From an uncultured Myxococcaceae bacterium (GTDB taxonomy: Bacteria; Myxococcota_A; Polyangia; Polyangiales; Ga0077539), in NCBI GenBank assembly GCA_945952225.1, contig CAMFHP010000013.1:35576-99575 (forward strand): a stretch of 64,000 bases of DNA, in the 5' to 3' direction. A model generated the notes under the pieces. The model saw only the letters and a program-made list of their open reading frames with translations. It was not told the DNA's origin and searched no databases. Within the stretch, counting starts at the first letter, position 1; each line of letters begins with the position of its first letter. Both the position numbers and the translations under genes were made by a program. Of the stretch, positions 25,301 through 33,209 are shown in pieces.

Positions 25301-26079
25301 ACACGGCCTCGGGCGCGCGCTGGATCACCGCCGCGGACCACAACGCGCCGGTGGACTACATCCCCCCTGCGCTGGCCGGTGCCGAGGCGCTGATGCTTCT
25401 GGAGGGCGCACCGCGCGAGCGGCTTCCTGCCCTCGACCTCGCCGCACACGGTCGCACGCTCACGGTCCGCCTCGCGCTGGCCTCCGACGGTTCGGGGCGC
25501 GCGGTGGTCGAGGAGCGCCTGCGGGGCTTCGCGGCGACGGGCGCGCGCGAGGCCGTGCGCTCCATGGATGTCGCCAATCGCGAGCGGCAGTTCGAAGCGT
25601 ACGTGGGTCGCATGGTGAACGGCGCGTCGCTCGAATCGTTGGAGATCGAAGGAACCGACGACCGCGCGCGCGACATGGTGTTCCGCTACGTGTTCACGGC
25701 ACCGAACCTCGCGACGCCCACGGGTTCGCAGCTCGTGTTCGAGGGCATGTTCGCCGCCGACGCCGCGCGCATCTACGCCGAGACCGACGAGCGCTCCGTG
25801 CCCATGTGGAACGGCGATCCCGTGCGCGCGACGCTCGACCTCACGGTCACGCTCCCGCAGGGGGCGCGCATCGAAGAGCTCCCGCCCGACGTCGAAGGCA
25901 GGGCGCCGGGCATCGCGTGGTCGATCCGCAGCGAGCGCACGCGCGAGGGCTTCCATCTCGTGCGGCGCGCGGAGGTTCCGACGGGGCGCGTGACGGCGGC
26001 GCAGTATGGTGATTTCGCGGCGCAGGCGCGGGCCTTCGACGCGGCGGATCACCGTCGCATCACGCTCTCGGTGCCTTAG
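22297..26079 (+). CDS. Lipoprotein paralogue of the TPR-transglutaminase protein lacking the catalytic Cys
   Basis: 1260 residues from the ATG at 22297, coupled to the first gene by ATGA. The signal peptide ends in a lipobox (LALSLAAC, Cys17). The organisation repeats its neighbour: TPR-like N-terminus, a beta-sandwich/DUF3857 segment (YDGAAVLVLDYTVRRVYGDGSALELTHNVIR at about 690-720) and a transglutaminase-like fold near 890-1010. Where the first protein has GFGDCKDKAS, this one has SRQGHRTRV (His955), with no Cys there; the nearest Cys (C971) lies in a different strand. Catalysis is therefore unlikely and a structural or regulatory role is inferred. The two proteins may pair at the membrane. 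Confidence 0.8.
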   Translation: MKRPLVTLALALSLAACATHSAPTRRTTTSLATLRARARQRPDDALALRDRALAELVAPGGDFAFAVTQLDTMADARPTDPRVRFARGVVRAQRGDFEGALTDYVAAVRGARSGDDPLGPAIAEALAPRIVSLRGDVRDLATPLRALIDEVAGDPGRLGAAASVALLEGAVRWARERGDREAATRWTGAAGCVTTWRVAGPFGPHPMLRFDERLPPDGAGALAAAYDLGAGRGVQRTYDVRARGCAANLGRGVTWTGVLYASTDLRVAEDVDAVVHVESPNAFTVLVDGVRIGTVDPRRRAVGTSVNVPVRLTAGAHTLRVKLASSYHSPLVIATVTDRAGRALATFTPPANAANPLPPEVLDAPRSAADDAYDTDALAPADPFARYVTAELAFARKHPVAARELLRPLALGANTTPVTMVAWGNVALADPFLPPAQGRDRARHAFEAAAQGDDRAYLPPLQLARLLWDEERPDEALTMLRETGRRFEGNAEVESELADRLMQRNWDGEARAVLQRARERLPEACWPSRMLLSLAQRRDDGAVEAQLAQEVSRCDALSDASAATFTRLRRWNDAETAYRRLVDDDPEGRGLRRSLVELARTRGDHAEAVRRAMALLAEMPEDDALRADLVDLLVSLGSDDEARRVLDAELARAPAELSTLYRMRELLARRDDLEPWRLDGRRVLADFAASGRSYDGAAVLVLDYTVRRVYGDGSALELTHNVIRVQSQEGVEAYGEFTPPQGATVYRVRTLKADGRVLEPEQVAGKDSLSLPELRPGDAVEFEYVRPVASGDLAPGGFLGDRFFFRGFDVPYDRSEYTVVTPAGMALTVDPRGPAPTLERTERNGLVEHRWVARESHRMTPEPRSVSAREFIPSVAVGAGATWRTFIDALRERIVDMDVADPESLRVVAEVTRGARSDDEKLERIHTWVLDHIEQQGGGTPFDQAARMVASRQGHRTRVLRYLLGLAGIACDVALVRQGSADATPSELADDDTFQSIMLRVHTASGARWITAADHNAPVDYIPPALAGAEALMLLEGAPRERLPALDLAAHGRTLTVRLALASDGSGRAVVEERLRGFAATGAREAVRSMDVANRERQFEAYVGRMVNGASLESLEIEGTDDRARDMVFRYVFTAPNLATPTGSQLVFEGMFAADAARIYAETDERSVPMWNGDPVRATLDLTVTLPQGARIEELPPDVEGRAPGIAWSIRSERTREGFHLVRRAEVPTGRVTAAQYGDFAAQARAFDAADHRRITLSVP

Positions 26080-26109
26080 ATGTTCTGAGGGGATGGAGTC
26101 GGACGATCG

Positions 26110-26130
26110 GGGGCGCGAGCTCGGCGCCCC
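26110..26130. terminator. Terminator-like hairpin between convergent genes
   Basis: A 7-bp inverted repeat, GGGGCGC and GCGCCCC, with a 7-base loop (GAGCTCG). It sits between the stops of the lipoprotein gene (26079) and the convergent RHH-FHA gene (26154). There is no T-run after it on either side. Confidence 0.4.
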
Positions 26131-26153
26131 TGACGCTTCGAGGCGCGCTTCGA

Positions 26154-26939
26154 TCAGCGGTACGTGAAGACGATCTCGTGGTCGCAGATGCGAAACACGT
26201 CGCCCTCGCCGATGGGGCGGCGGTCGACGCGCGTGCCCTGAAACTCGATGCCGTTCGTGCTGCCCATGTCGACCATCCAGAACTGACCCTGGTGGCGCAC
26301 GATGCGGGCGTGCTGACGGGAGACGTTCGGGTCCTTCACGATCAGGTCGCAGCTCTTGTTGCTGCGGCCGATGTAGAACTCGTCCTTCACGATCGGGTAC
26401 TTCTGCCCTTCGAACACGGCATAGAGCACGTTGCCCGCGGGGGCGCCGGGATAGGCCGGCGGCTGGGGAACGCGCTGCGCCTGCGGCGGCTGCGGGTACG
26501 CGGGCGCCTGCGGGGGCTGCGGAGGTGGCGCACCCATGGGCATCGGACGCGCGTTCGGCGGGGGATATCCCGCGGGCGCACCGGGCATGGGGCGCACGCC
26601 GTTGGGACCGCCCATCGGAGGCGGGCCGGGCGCGCGCTGCATCGGGGCGCCCATGGGGTTGGGGTTGAGCATCGGCGCGGGGGCGGCGCTGGGCGCGCCG
26701 GGCGGACGCGGCATGGCCCCGTTGGGGTTGCTCATGCGCGGATCGGCCCCGCGGTTCACCACACCGGGCGCCATGGTCTGCCGGAGCTTTCCCTGGCTCC
26801 GCGCGTAGTGACGCATGGCCTCGTTGATGAGGTAGTCGGGCGAACACTCCAGGTCCTGGGCCATCTGCTCGAAGGTGTCCCAGAGGTAGTCTCGGCACTG
26901 AAACTGGCGGAGTGATTTGCGATTCGGATCGTCGGTCAT
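26154..26939 (-). CDS. RHH-type N-terminal domain plus FHA domain protein (first of tandem pair)
   Basis: 261 residues from the ATG at 26939. The N-terminus (FQCRDYLWDTFEQMAQDLE then PDYLINEAMRHYARSQG) has the strand-helix-helix pattern of ribbon-helix-helix DNA-binding domains. A Pro/Gly/Met-rich linker of about 110 residues follows. The C-terminal 100 residues are an FHA domain, with IGRSNKSCDLIV, VSRQHARI and STNGIEF (the conserved Gly-Arg, Ser-x-x-His and Asn-Gly motifs that bind phosphothreonine). A Ser/Thr kinase must phosphorylate a partner; none of the Hanks type is in the window. The next gene upstream is a paralogue. The DNA target and exact partner are unknown. Confidence 0.75.
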   Translation of the reverse strand: MTDDPNRKSLRQFQCRDYLWDTFEQMAQDLECSPDYLINEAMRHYARSQGKLRQTMAPGVVNRGADPRMSNPNGAMPRPPGAPSAAPAPMLNPNPMGAPMQRAPGPPPMGGPNGVRPMPGAPAGYPPPNARPMPMGAPPPQPPQAPAYPQPPQAQRVPQPPAYPGAPAGNVLYAVFEGQKYPIVKDEFYIGRSNKSCDLIVKDPNVSRQHARIVRHQGQFWMVDMGSTNGIEFQGTRVDRRPIGEGDVFRICDHEIVFTYR

Positions 26940-27200
26940 GGGCTCAACAACCGGCCGCTCGGATCGATCGGGCGCGGCGTCCGTCACGGTGGAGGTCCAG
27001 CCCGGAGACGGAACGGACACGGTCCGCGGTGCGCGCGCCGACAATCCGATCCCCTCCCGGGCAGCTCACAGAGAGGTCCGAGGCCACGTTAACACCAGCC
27101 GCGCGCGGAGTGGTACATCCGTCCGTAGCGGCGGGCGTAGGGGCGAGCGCGTCGCGCAGCGAGGTGCGCACGCGAAGGCCTTGTTTGGTAGGGGATTTCG

Positions 27201-28277
27201 TCAGCGGTAGACGAACTGAATCTCGTGGTCGCAGATGCGATACGAGTCGCCGTGCTCGATGACCTTCTTGTCGACCTTGGTGCCGTTGAACTCGACGCCG
27301 TTGGTGCTCTGCTGATCCACGATCCAGTACTGACCGTTGTAGAGCACCACGCAGGCGTGACGGCGCGAGACGTTCGAGTCGCGGATGGTCAGGTCGCTGG
27401 TCTTCTGCCCGCGTCCGATGACAAATTCCTCCTTCGTCACCGGGTATTGCTGGCCTTCGTAGATCGCGACGAGGGTGCCGCCCTGACGGCCCGGCGGGGG
27501 ACGTTGCGGAGCGCCACCCATCGGCTGCGGCGCACCCATCGGCTGCGGTGCACCCATGGGCGGACGCGGCGCGCCCATCGGCTGCGGTGCGCCCATCGGC
27601 GTCGGAGCTCCGGGCATCGGCGGCTGCGGCGGGCGGTTCATCGGCGCGCCCATCATGGGCGGCGCGCCGGGGAGTCCACCCTGCTGCGGCGGACGCGGTC
27701 CACCGGGCGCCATGGGCGGAAGGCCACCGGGCTGCGGACCCATGGGCGGAAGGCGCTGACCGGGCATCCCCTGGGGCTGTCCCATGCCCTGCGGCGGCAT
27801 TCCGGGCATCCCCTGCGACTGCGGTCCGCCCATGCCCTGCGGGGGCATTCCGGGCATCCCCTGGGGCTGTCCCATGCCGGGCATTCCGGGCATGCCGGGA
27901 CGCTGCTGTCCGGGCATCTGCGGGGGCATTCCGGGCATGCCGGGACGCTGCTGTCCGGGCATCTGCGGGGGCATTCCGGGCATCCCCGGTCGCTGTCCCA
28001 TGCCGGGCATCCCCTGCTGTCCCATGCCGGGCATTCCGGGCATTCCCTGCGAGCCACCGGGCGCGCGGAATCCGCCGCCCGCGCGAGGCTCCAGCGGCTC
28101 GGGAATGTCGGCCATGGGGCCCCCGCGGCCCTTCGACTGGAGGTACACCCGCAGCGCCTCGTTCAGCAGCGAGTCGGCCGTGCAGTCCATCTCCTGCGCG
28201 AGGGACTCGAAGGCCTCCCAGAGGTAGTCACGGCACTGAAACGTCCGGGGATTCTTGTTCTGGGGATCAGGCATCAT
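27201..28277 (-). CDS. RHH-type N-terminal domain plus FHA domain protein (second of tandem pair)
   Basis: 358 residues from the ATG at 28277 (GGGAG sits about 9 bases upstream; a second ATG at 28274 is possible). It has the same architecture as the gene at 26154: RHH-like N-terminus (RTFQCRDYLWEAFESLAQE, then TADSLLNEALRVYLQSKG), a long linker and a C-terminal FHA domain (IGRGQKTSDLTI, VSRRHACVV, STNGVEF). The linker is much longer and built from repeats of Met-Pro-Gly with Gln. The FHA key residues are all present, so phosphothreonine binding is likely. A gap of about 260 bases separates the two genes, so each may have its own promoter. Confidence 0.77.
   Translation of the reverse strand: MMPDPQNKNPRTFQCRDYLWEAFESLAQEMDCTADSLLNEALRVYLQSKGRGGPMADIPEPLEPRAGGGFRAPGGSQGMPGMPGMGQQGMPGMGQRPGMPGMPPQMPGQQRPGMPGMPPQMPGQQRPGMPGMPGMGQPQGMPGMPPQGMGGPQSQGMPGMPPQGMGQPQGMPGQRLPPMGPQPGGLPPMAPGGPRPPQQGGLPGAPPMMGAPMNRPPQPPMPGAPTPMGAPQPMGAPRPPMGAPQPMGAPQPMGGAPQRPPPGRQGGTLVAIYEGQQYPVTKEEFVIGRGQKTSDLTIRDSNVSRRHACVVLYNGQYWIVDQQSTNGVEFNGTKVDKKVIEHGDSYRICDHEIQFVYR
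27891..27980. repeat. Perfect 45-bp tandem duplication in the FHA linker
   Basis: Two identical adjacent 45-bp units (27891-27935 and 27936-27980) encode the same 15 residues (MPGMPPQMPGQQRPG on the minus strand). Shorter imperfect copies lie on both sides from about 27780 to 28060. This is recent expansion of a low-complexity linker, likely to vary among strains. Confidence 0.85.
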
Positions 28278-28341
28278 GGGCGGTCTCTCCCTGAGACGGG
28301 GAGTGGCGGGGTGGAGGGGAATCGGTACGGTACAGAGGCTC

Positions 28342-29886
28342 TCAGGGCGTGGGCGCGGCGGCGTTCTGGTTGCGTCGCAGGGCCTGTTCGAGGCTGCCAC
28401 GCATGCGCGTCGCCACGGCGCCCACGGTGGTGAGCTGCGCGTCGGTCCAGCCTTCGCCCGTCACGGGCGTCGCCTCGGAGGCGTACTGCTGGAGCAGCGC
28501 GAGGTCCGACTGCTCGCCCTTGATGCCGAGGTACATCATCGCGAGCACGCGGGCGGGCACCGGATGCGAGGCCACGAGGTAACCGCGGATCGCGTCGCGC
28601 GGCGGCGGCGTGAGGTCGCCGAGGGCCTGCGCCTCGCCGTTGAGCTCCGCGAAGGTGTAGCCCGCGAAGGGCGGGGGCCGCGCCGTCGAGAAGTGCTGCA
28701 TGAACTCCGCGAGCACCTGCGCGCCGCCGAGCTTCAGGATGGCCTCGCCGAGCTTCCACCGCAGCGTGAAACTCTGGTCCGCGGCGCCGCCGTTCGAAGC
28801 GTCGTAGACCGCGAAGAGCTGCGGGAGGATCGTGCGATCGCGCGCCTCGCCGAGTCGGTCGACGGCCAGGCCCCGGAGGTCGCCGTCGCAGGCCGGGCCG
28901 GGCGTGCAGTTGAGCACCGTGATGAGCCGCGCCGCGTGCGAGGGGCTCACGTTGTTGGCCATGGCCGTGAGCGCGAGCTTCTTGCGGTCGAGGGGCGCCG
29001 TCGCGCTGTTCGCCACGCCGAGGAGGTAGTCGGTTCCGTTGGGCTGGCCGAGCGTGCGGATCGCTTCGTAGATGACCGTGAGGTACTGCGTGCGAAGCTG
29101 CGTGACCGCGCGGGCGACGGCCGCTGCGTCGGTGGGACGCTGGACGCGCGTGAGGAGCGCACGGCCGATCTCGCCGAGGCGCTGGTCCGCGGCGGGCGCT
29201 TCGATCTCCGTGGCGACGGCGACGATGCGCGCGGTGGCGGCCTGCTTGCCCTGCGGGGTGCCGATGCCGTTCACGAGCTTGGCGATCTCGACCACCACGG
29301 GGATCGAGGTCTCGCTGAACGCGATCGACTGCGTGAGGCGGTCGACCGCCGTGGGGCCGATGGCCTGCACCACCTGCTCGGCGGTGTACGAGCCTGCGAG
29401 GGCGCGGGTGTTGAAGTCCGAGAGGATCCAGTCGAGCACGAGGGTCGTGAGCGCGGCCCGGTCTTCGCCGCTCGCGAAGGAGCTGCGACCGTCGCCGCGG
29501 AGGATCACGTACGCAGCGTCTTTGGCCTTGATCTGCTGCTCGGTGGGGGCCTGCGCCGACGCACCCTGCGTCGGGCCGAGCATCGTGCGCAGCTCGCCCA
29601 CGAGCGCGTGGATGATGGGCTCGCGGTCCGCCGGGGCCATCGACTGGAACGCGCTCTGGAGGAGCTCGAGCCCGTTGGCGTTCGGGTGCTTCATCTCGAT
29701 CAGCGCCCGCGCCGCGTGGACGCGCATGGCCTGGTCGTAGCGGTTCTCGACGAGCACCGTGGTGATCTTGCGGGGCCCGCGCTGCGTGTGCTTCCAGTGC
29801 TCGATGTCGCCGTCGGAGACGTTGCAGCCCGAGATTGCCAGCGTGATGACCGCCGCGATGGCGGTCTTGTGAACGATCGAACGCAT
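28342..29886 (-). CDS. HEAT/ARM-like repeat lipoprotein
   Basis: 514 residues; the ATG at 29886 is preceded by GAGGAG 5 bases upstream, which decides it over the start at 29949. The N-terminus is a lipoprotein signal (AIAAVITLAISGC, Cys near 20). Repeated helical pairs with conserved Ala and Leu patterns (ALIEMKHPNANGLELLQSA, RALLTRVQRPTDAAAVARA, LALTAMANNVSPSHAARL) look like HEAT-type solenoid repeats. I do not recognise the family. It would be a protein-binding scaffold anchored in the membrane. It diverges from ftsK, with about 240 bases between them, which should contain both promoters. Confidence 0.65.
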   Translation of the reverse strand: MRSIVHKTAIAAVITLAISGCNVSDGDIEHWKHTQRGPRKITTVLVENRYDQAMRVHAARALIEMKHPNANGLELLQSAFQSMAPADREPIIHALVGELRTMLGPTQGASAQAPTEQQIKAKDAAYVILRGDGRSSFASGEDRAALTTLVLDWILSDFNTRALAGSYTAEQVVQAIGPTAVDRLTQSIAFSETSIPVVVEIAKLVNGIGTPQGKQAATARIVAVATEIEAPAADQRLGEIGRALLTRVQRPTDAAAVARAVTQLRTQYLTVIYEAIRTLGQPNGTDYLLGVANSATAPLDRKKLALTAMANNVSPSHAARLITVLNCTPGPACDGDLRGLAVDRLGEARDRTILPQLFAVYDASNGGAADQSFTLRWKLGEAILKLGGAQVLAEFMQHFSTARPPPFAGYTFAELNGEAQALGDLTPPPRDAIRGYLVASHPVPARVLAMMYLGIKGEQSDLALLQQYASEATPVTGEGWTDAQLTTVGAVATRMRGSLEQALRRNQNAAAPTP

Positions 29887-30125
29887 CAATGCTCCTCGAC
29901 GGGACGCGGACGGAAGCGTGGAAGACCCGGGCAAGCGGCGGCCGGACACCGGTCGAGTCGTCGCACGATGAGACGGCTTCCCAGCGTTCGGGCGATCCTA
30001 ACGGCTCCCCCGCGAGGGTCAACAGTCGAGCGCCGACCCCCTTGCGCTTCGTCGGGTTTCGTGGGGCGGACTTCGGACTTGCCGTTATCTGGCCCGCCGA
30101 GCGCGCTTGTGTCTACCAGTGCGCC

Positions 30126-33100
30126 GTGCCGTCTCCGCCTGCCAACGTCCGCCGCGACCCGCTCGCCGTCACGGAGCCCAAGCGCCACGAGGTCTCGGGC
30201 CTCGTTCTGCTCTCCACCGGCGTGCTGCACGCCCTCTCTCTCGCGAGCTGGAACGTCTCCGGCGGCGACGACTGGGTGGGACCCATCGGCGCGCGCGTCG
30301 CCGAGGTGAGCATCGCGTTTCTGGGTACCGCGTCGGTGCTCGTTCCGTGGTGCGCCGTGGTGGTCTCTGTGCGTCTCTTTCGCCGCACGGTGCGCCCGGT
30401 ACGACCGCTTCGCGCGCTCGGCACCGCAGGCATCGTGGTGACCGTGGCCACGGGGCTCCACCTCGGATGGGGCGACCAGCCGGCGCTCGGCGGCCTCCCC
30501 GCGGGCGGTCTCGTGGGCGACACGCTCGGCGAGTTTCTCCGCGCGACCGTGGGCACCGCGGGCTCGTTCACCGTGGTGATCACCGTGCTGCTCGTGGCCC
30601 TCGTGGTGCGCACGCGGCTCAGCGTGGTGACCGTCGCTTCGAACGCCCGCGACGCGAGCGTGAAGGGCGGCGTGCTGGCCCGCGACGGCTTCGTGATGCT
30701 CGCCCGCGCGTGGCGTCAGGCGCGCAACCTCGACACCCGCGACGCGCCGAAGCGCACCGCCACCGCCTCGCGCGGACCGCGTCCCGAAGAGCTCACCGCG
30801 AAGGCCCTGCGCCCCGTGCTCGACGCGCCGCCTCCGCCCGACAGCGACCATGGCCGCGAGAGTGATCCGGGCCGCGAGGTGTCGCCCTCCGACGCGAACG
30901 TCGCCGACGCGAACACCTCCGACGTGGGCCACGATGCGCTCGCGGCCGCGCTCACCCGCTCGGCCACCGACTCGGAGCCGCGTCCCGCACCGCGCCGCGC
31001 GCGCCGTCGCGCCGCCGACAGCGCCCCCGAGATGCCCGCCGCGCTCGTGACGCCGCCCTCGGTGGTCGCCCCCGCGCCAGAGCCCGTGATCGTCGCCCCC
31101 GAGGCCGCCGCGCCCGTGCTCCGCGTTCCCGAGCGCCCGGCGCCCGCCACGGTGAAGGCCCCTGCGTCTGCGCCCGTCGCGAAGGCGCCCGCGGTCACGT
31201 CGGAGCCCGACCTGCACACGTCTGCAACCCGCACCGCGCCCGACGCTGCGCCCCCTGTGGTGCCGCGCGCGAAGGCCCCGGTGAGCGTGCCTCCGTCGGA
31301 GGTCTCCGTCGACGACGAGCCGCCCTTCGAACTCGACGTCGCGCCGGCGCCGCAACCTCCCACGCGCGCGCCGAAGCCTGCGCCGGTGGTTCGTGAGTCT
31401 GCGCCGGTGGTGCGTGAGTCTGTGCCGGCGCGGCCCGTCGCTACGCCGTCGGCTGCGTTCATCGACGACGAGGACGACGAGGACGACGAGGCGCCCGTGT
31501 CGCGTCCGCCGCCGCGCGCTTCGAAGCCCGCGGCGCGCCGTGAGGTCGAGGCCCCGGCGGTCGAGAGCGGACCGTTGAACATCGTCTCGCACCACCACGA
31601 GATCGAGGCGGCGAAGAAGCGCACGGACCACATCGCGGCGGACCCGATTCCGCCCGTGGTGCCCAACGGCGCGGACATGGAGATGCCCTCCATCGACCTG
31701 CTCGCGGCGCCGCCGCCTTCGGGCGTGCAGTTCGACGAGGCCCACCTGCGCGCGACCGCCGAGCGCCTCGTGCAGACCCTCGCGGACTACACCATCGAGG
31801 GACGCGTGATGGAGGTGCACCCCGGTCCCGTGGTGACGACCTTCGAGGTGGTTCCTGCGGCGGGTACGAAGCTCTCGAAGATCGCGCGGCTCAGCGACGA
31901 CATCGCGATGAGCCTCGAGGCCTCGAAGGTGCGCATCGTGGCGCCCATTCCGGGCAAGGGCCGCGTGGGCTTCGAGGTGCCCAACGCGAAGCGCCAGATG
32001 GTGTACCTCCGCGAGCTCATCGAGACCGAGGCGTTTCAGAAGCTCGGAGGGGCGCTGCCCGTGGCCATCGGCAAAGACGTCGTGGGCGCGCCCTACTTCG
32101 CCGACCTCGCGACCATGCCGCACCTCATCGTCGCGGGCGCGACGGGCCAGGGCAAGAGCGTGGGCCTCAACGTCATGCTGGCCTCGCTGCTCTACAAGCG
32201 CGGGCCCGAAGACGTGCGGATGCTCATGGTCGACCCGAAGATGGTCGAGCTCGCGGTCTACGACAACATTCCGCACATGCTCCTGCCGGTCGTCACCGAC
32301 ATGAAGAAGGCTGCCCTCGCGCTGCGCTGGGTGGTCGACGAGATGGAGCGTCGCTACTCGCTCTTCGCCCAGACCGGCTCGCGCAACATCACCACGTACA
32401 ACGAGCGCGTGGCGAAGGCCGTCTCCGAGGGGCGGAGCCTCCGCGGGCTCGATGGTCCCGTGCGCACGAAGGAGACGGGAACCACCGTCGAGATCAAGGC
32501 CGGCGAGGGAGAGTCCGCCGACGTGGCGCTCGCGAAGGCGGGCAGCGCGCAGCCCCGCAAGCTCCCGTACATCGTGGTCGTGGTCGACGAGTTCGCCGAC
32601 CTCATCATGGTCGCGGGCAAGGACATCGAAGCCGCCGTCGCGCGCCTCGCGCAGAAGGCTCGCGCCGCGGGCATCCACGTCATTCTCGCGACGCAGCGCC
32701 CGTCGGTCGACGTCATCACGGGCATGATCAAGGCGAACTTTCCCGCGCGCATCGCCTTCAAGGTGAGCCAGAAGCTCGACTCGCGCGTGATCCTCGATCA
32801 GCAGGGCGCGGAGCACCTGCTCGGCAAGGGCGACATGCTCATCCTGCCGCCGGGCTCCAGCGACCTGCGCCGTGTACACTGCGCGTTCGTGAACGAAGAC
32901 GAAGTGCAGCGCATCACCGATCACTGGCGCGAGCAGGGCAAGCCCGTCTACGACGAGGAGATTCTCAAACCCCGCGACGAAGAGGAGTCGGGCGGCGACG
33001 ACGGGCCCGCGGAGATCAAGGTCCCGCAGGAGAAGTACGAGAAGGCCGTCGCGCTGGTGCTCTCGCAGCGCAAGTGCTCCGTCTCGTTCGTGCAGCGCTA

Positions 33101-33209
33101 CCTGGGCATCGGGTACAACGTCGCCGCGCGCATCGTCGACAAGATGGAGCGCGAGGGCATCGTCGGCGCCCCCAAGGGCCCCGGCAAGGACCGCGAGGTG
33201 CTCGGTTGA
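30126..33209 (+). CDS. ftsK: DNA translocase FtsK
   Basis: 1027 residues from a GTG at 30126; the frame extends upstream but without features. Four hydrophobic segments in the first 190 residues are the FtsK 4TM anchor. A Pro/Ala-rich linker of about 350 residues includes a tandem PVVRESA repeat. The alpha and beta domains follow, with Walker A GATGQGKS at about 671-678 and Walker B VVVVDEFADL at about 817-826 (Asp821, Glu822). The C-terminal gamma winged-helix domain (LVLSQRKCSVSFVQRYLGIGYNVAARIVDKME) reads KOPS sites. FtsK/SpoIIIE translocases move chromosome ends at cell division. The stop overlaps the next ATG by one base. Confidence 0.93.
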   Translation: MPSPPANVRRDPLAVTEPKRHEVSGLVLLSTGVLHALSLASWNVSGGDDWVGPIGARVAEVSIAFLGTASVLVPWCAVVVSVRLFRRTVRPVRPLRALGTAGIVVTVATGLHLGWGDQPALGGLPAGGLVGDTLGEFLRATVGTAGSFTVVITVLLVALVVRTRLSVVTVASNARDASVKGGVLARDGFVMLARAWRQARNLDTRDAPKRTATASRGPRPEELTAKALRPVLDAPPPPDSDHGRESDPGREVSPSDANVADANTSDVGHDALAAALTRSATDSEPRPAPRRARRRAADSAPEMPAALVTPPSVVAPAPEPVIVAPEAAAPVLRVPERPAPATVKAPASAPVAKAPAVTSEPDLHTSATRTAPDAAPPVVPRAKAPVSVPPSEVSVDDEPPFELDVAPAPQPPTRAPKPAPVVRESAPVVRESVPARPVATPSAAFIDDEDDEDDEAPVSRPPPRASKPAARREVEAPAVESGPLNIVSHHHEIEAAKKRTDHIAADPIPPVVPNGADMEMPSIDLLAAPPPSGVQFDEAHLRATAERLVQTLADYTIEGRVMEVHPGPVVTTFEVVPAAGTKLSKIARLSDDIAMSLEASKVRIVAPIPGKGRVGFEVPNAKRQMVYLRELIETEAFQKLGGALPVAIGKDVVGAPYFADLATMPHLIVAGATGQGKSVGLNVMLASLLYKRGPEDVRMLMVDPKMVELAVYDNIPHMLLPVVTDMKKAALALRWVVDEMERRYSLFAQTGSRNITTYNERVAKAVSEGRSLRGLDGPVRTKETGTTVEIKAGEGESADVALAKAGSAQPRKLPYIVVVVDEFADLIMVAGKDIEAAVARLAQKARAAGIHVILATQRPSVDVITGMIKANFPARIAFKVSQKLDSRVILDQQGAEHLLGKGDMLILPPGSSDLRRVHCAFVNEDEVQRITDHWREQGKPVYDEEILKPRDEEESGGDDGPAEIKVPQEKYEKAVALVLSQRKCSVSFVQRYLGIGYNVAARIVDKMEREGIVGAPKGPGKDREVLG

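Noticed and set aside
27225..28433. 402-residue plus frame opposite the second FHA gene
   Set aside because: Arg/His/Gly-rich shadow of the Met-Pro-Gly repeat region; no recognisable domain.
29886..32924. 1012-residue minus frame across ftsK
   Set aside because: Antisense of the FtsK coding region; codon third-position bias favours the plus strand.
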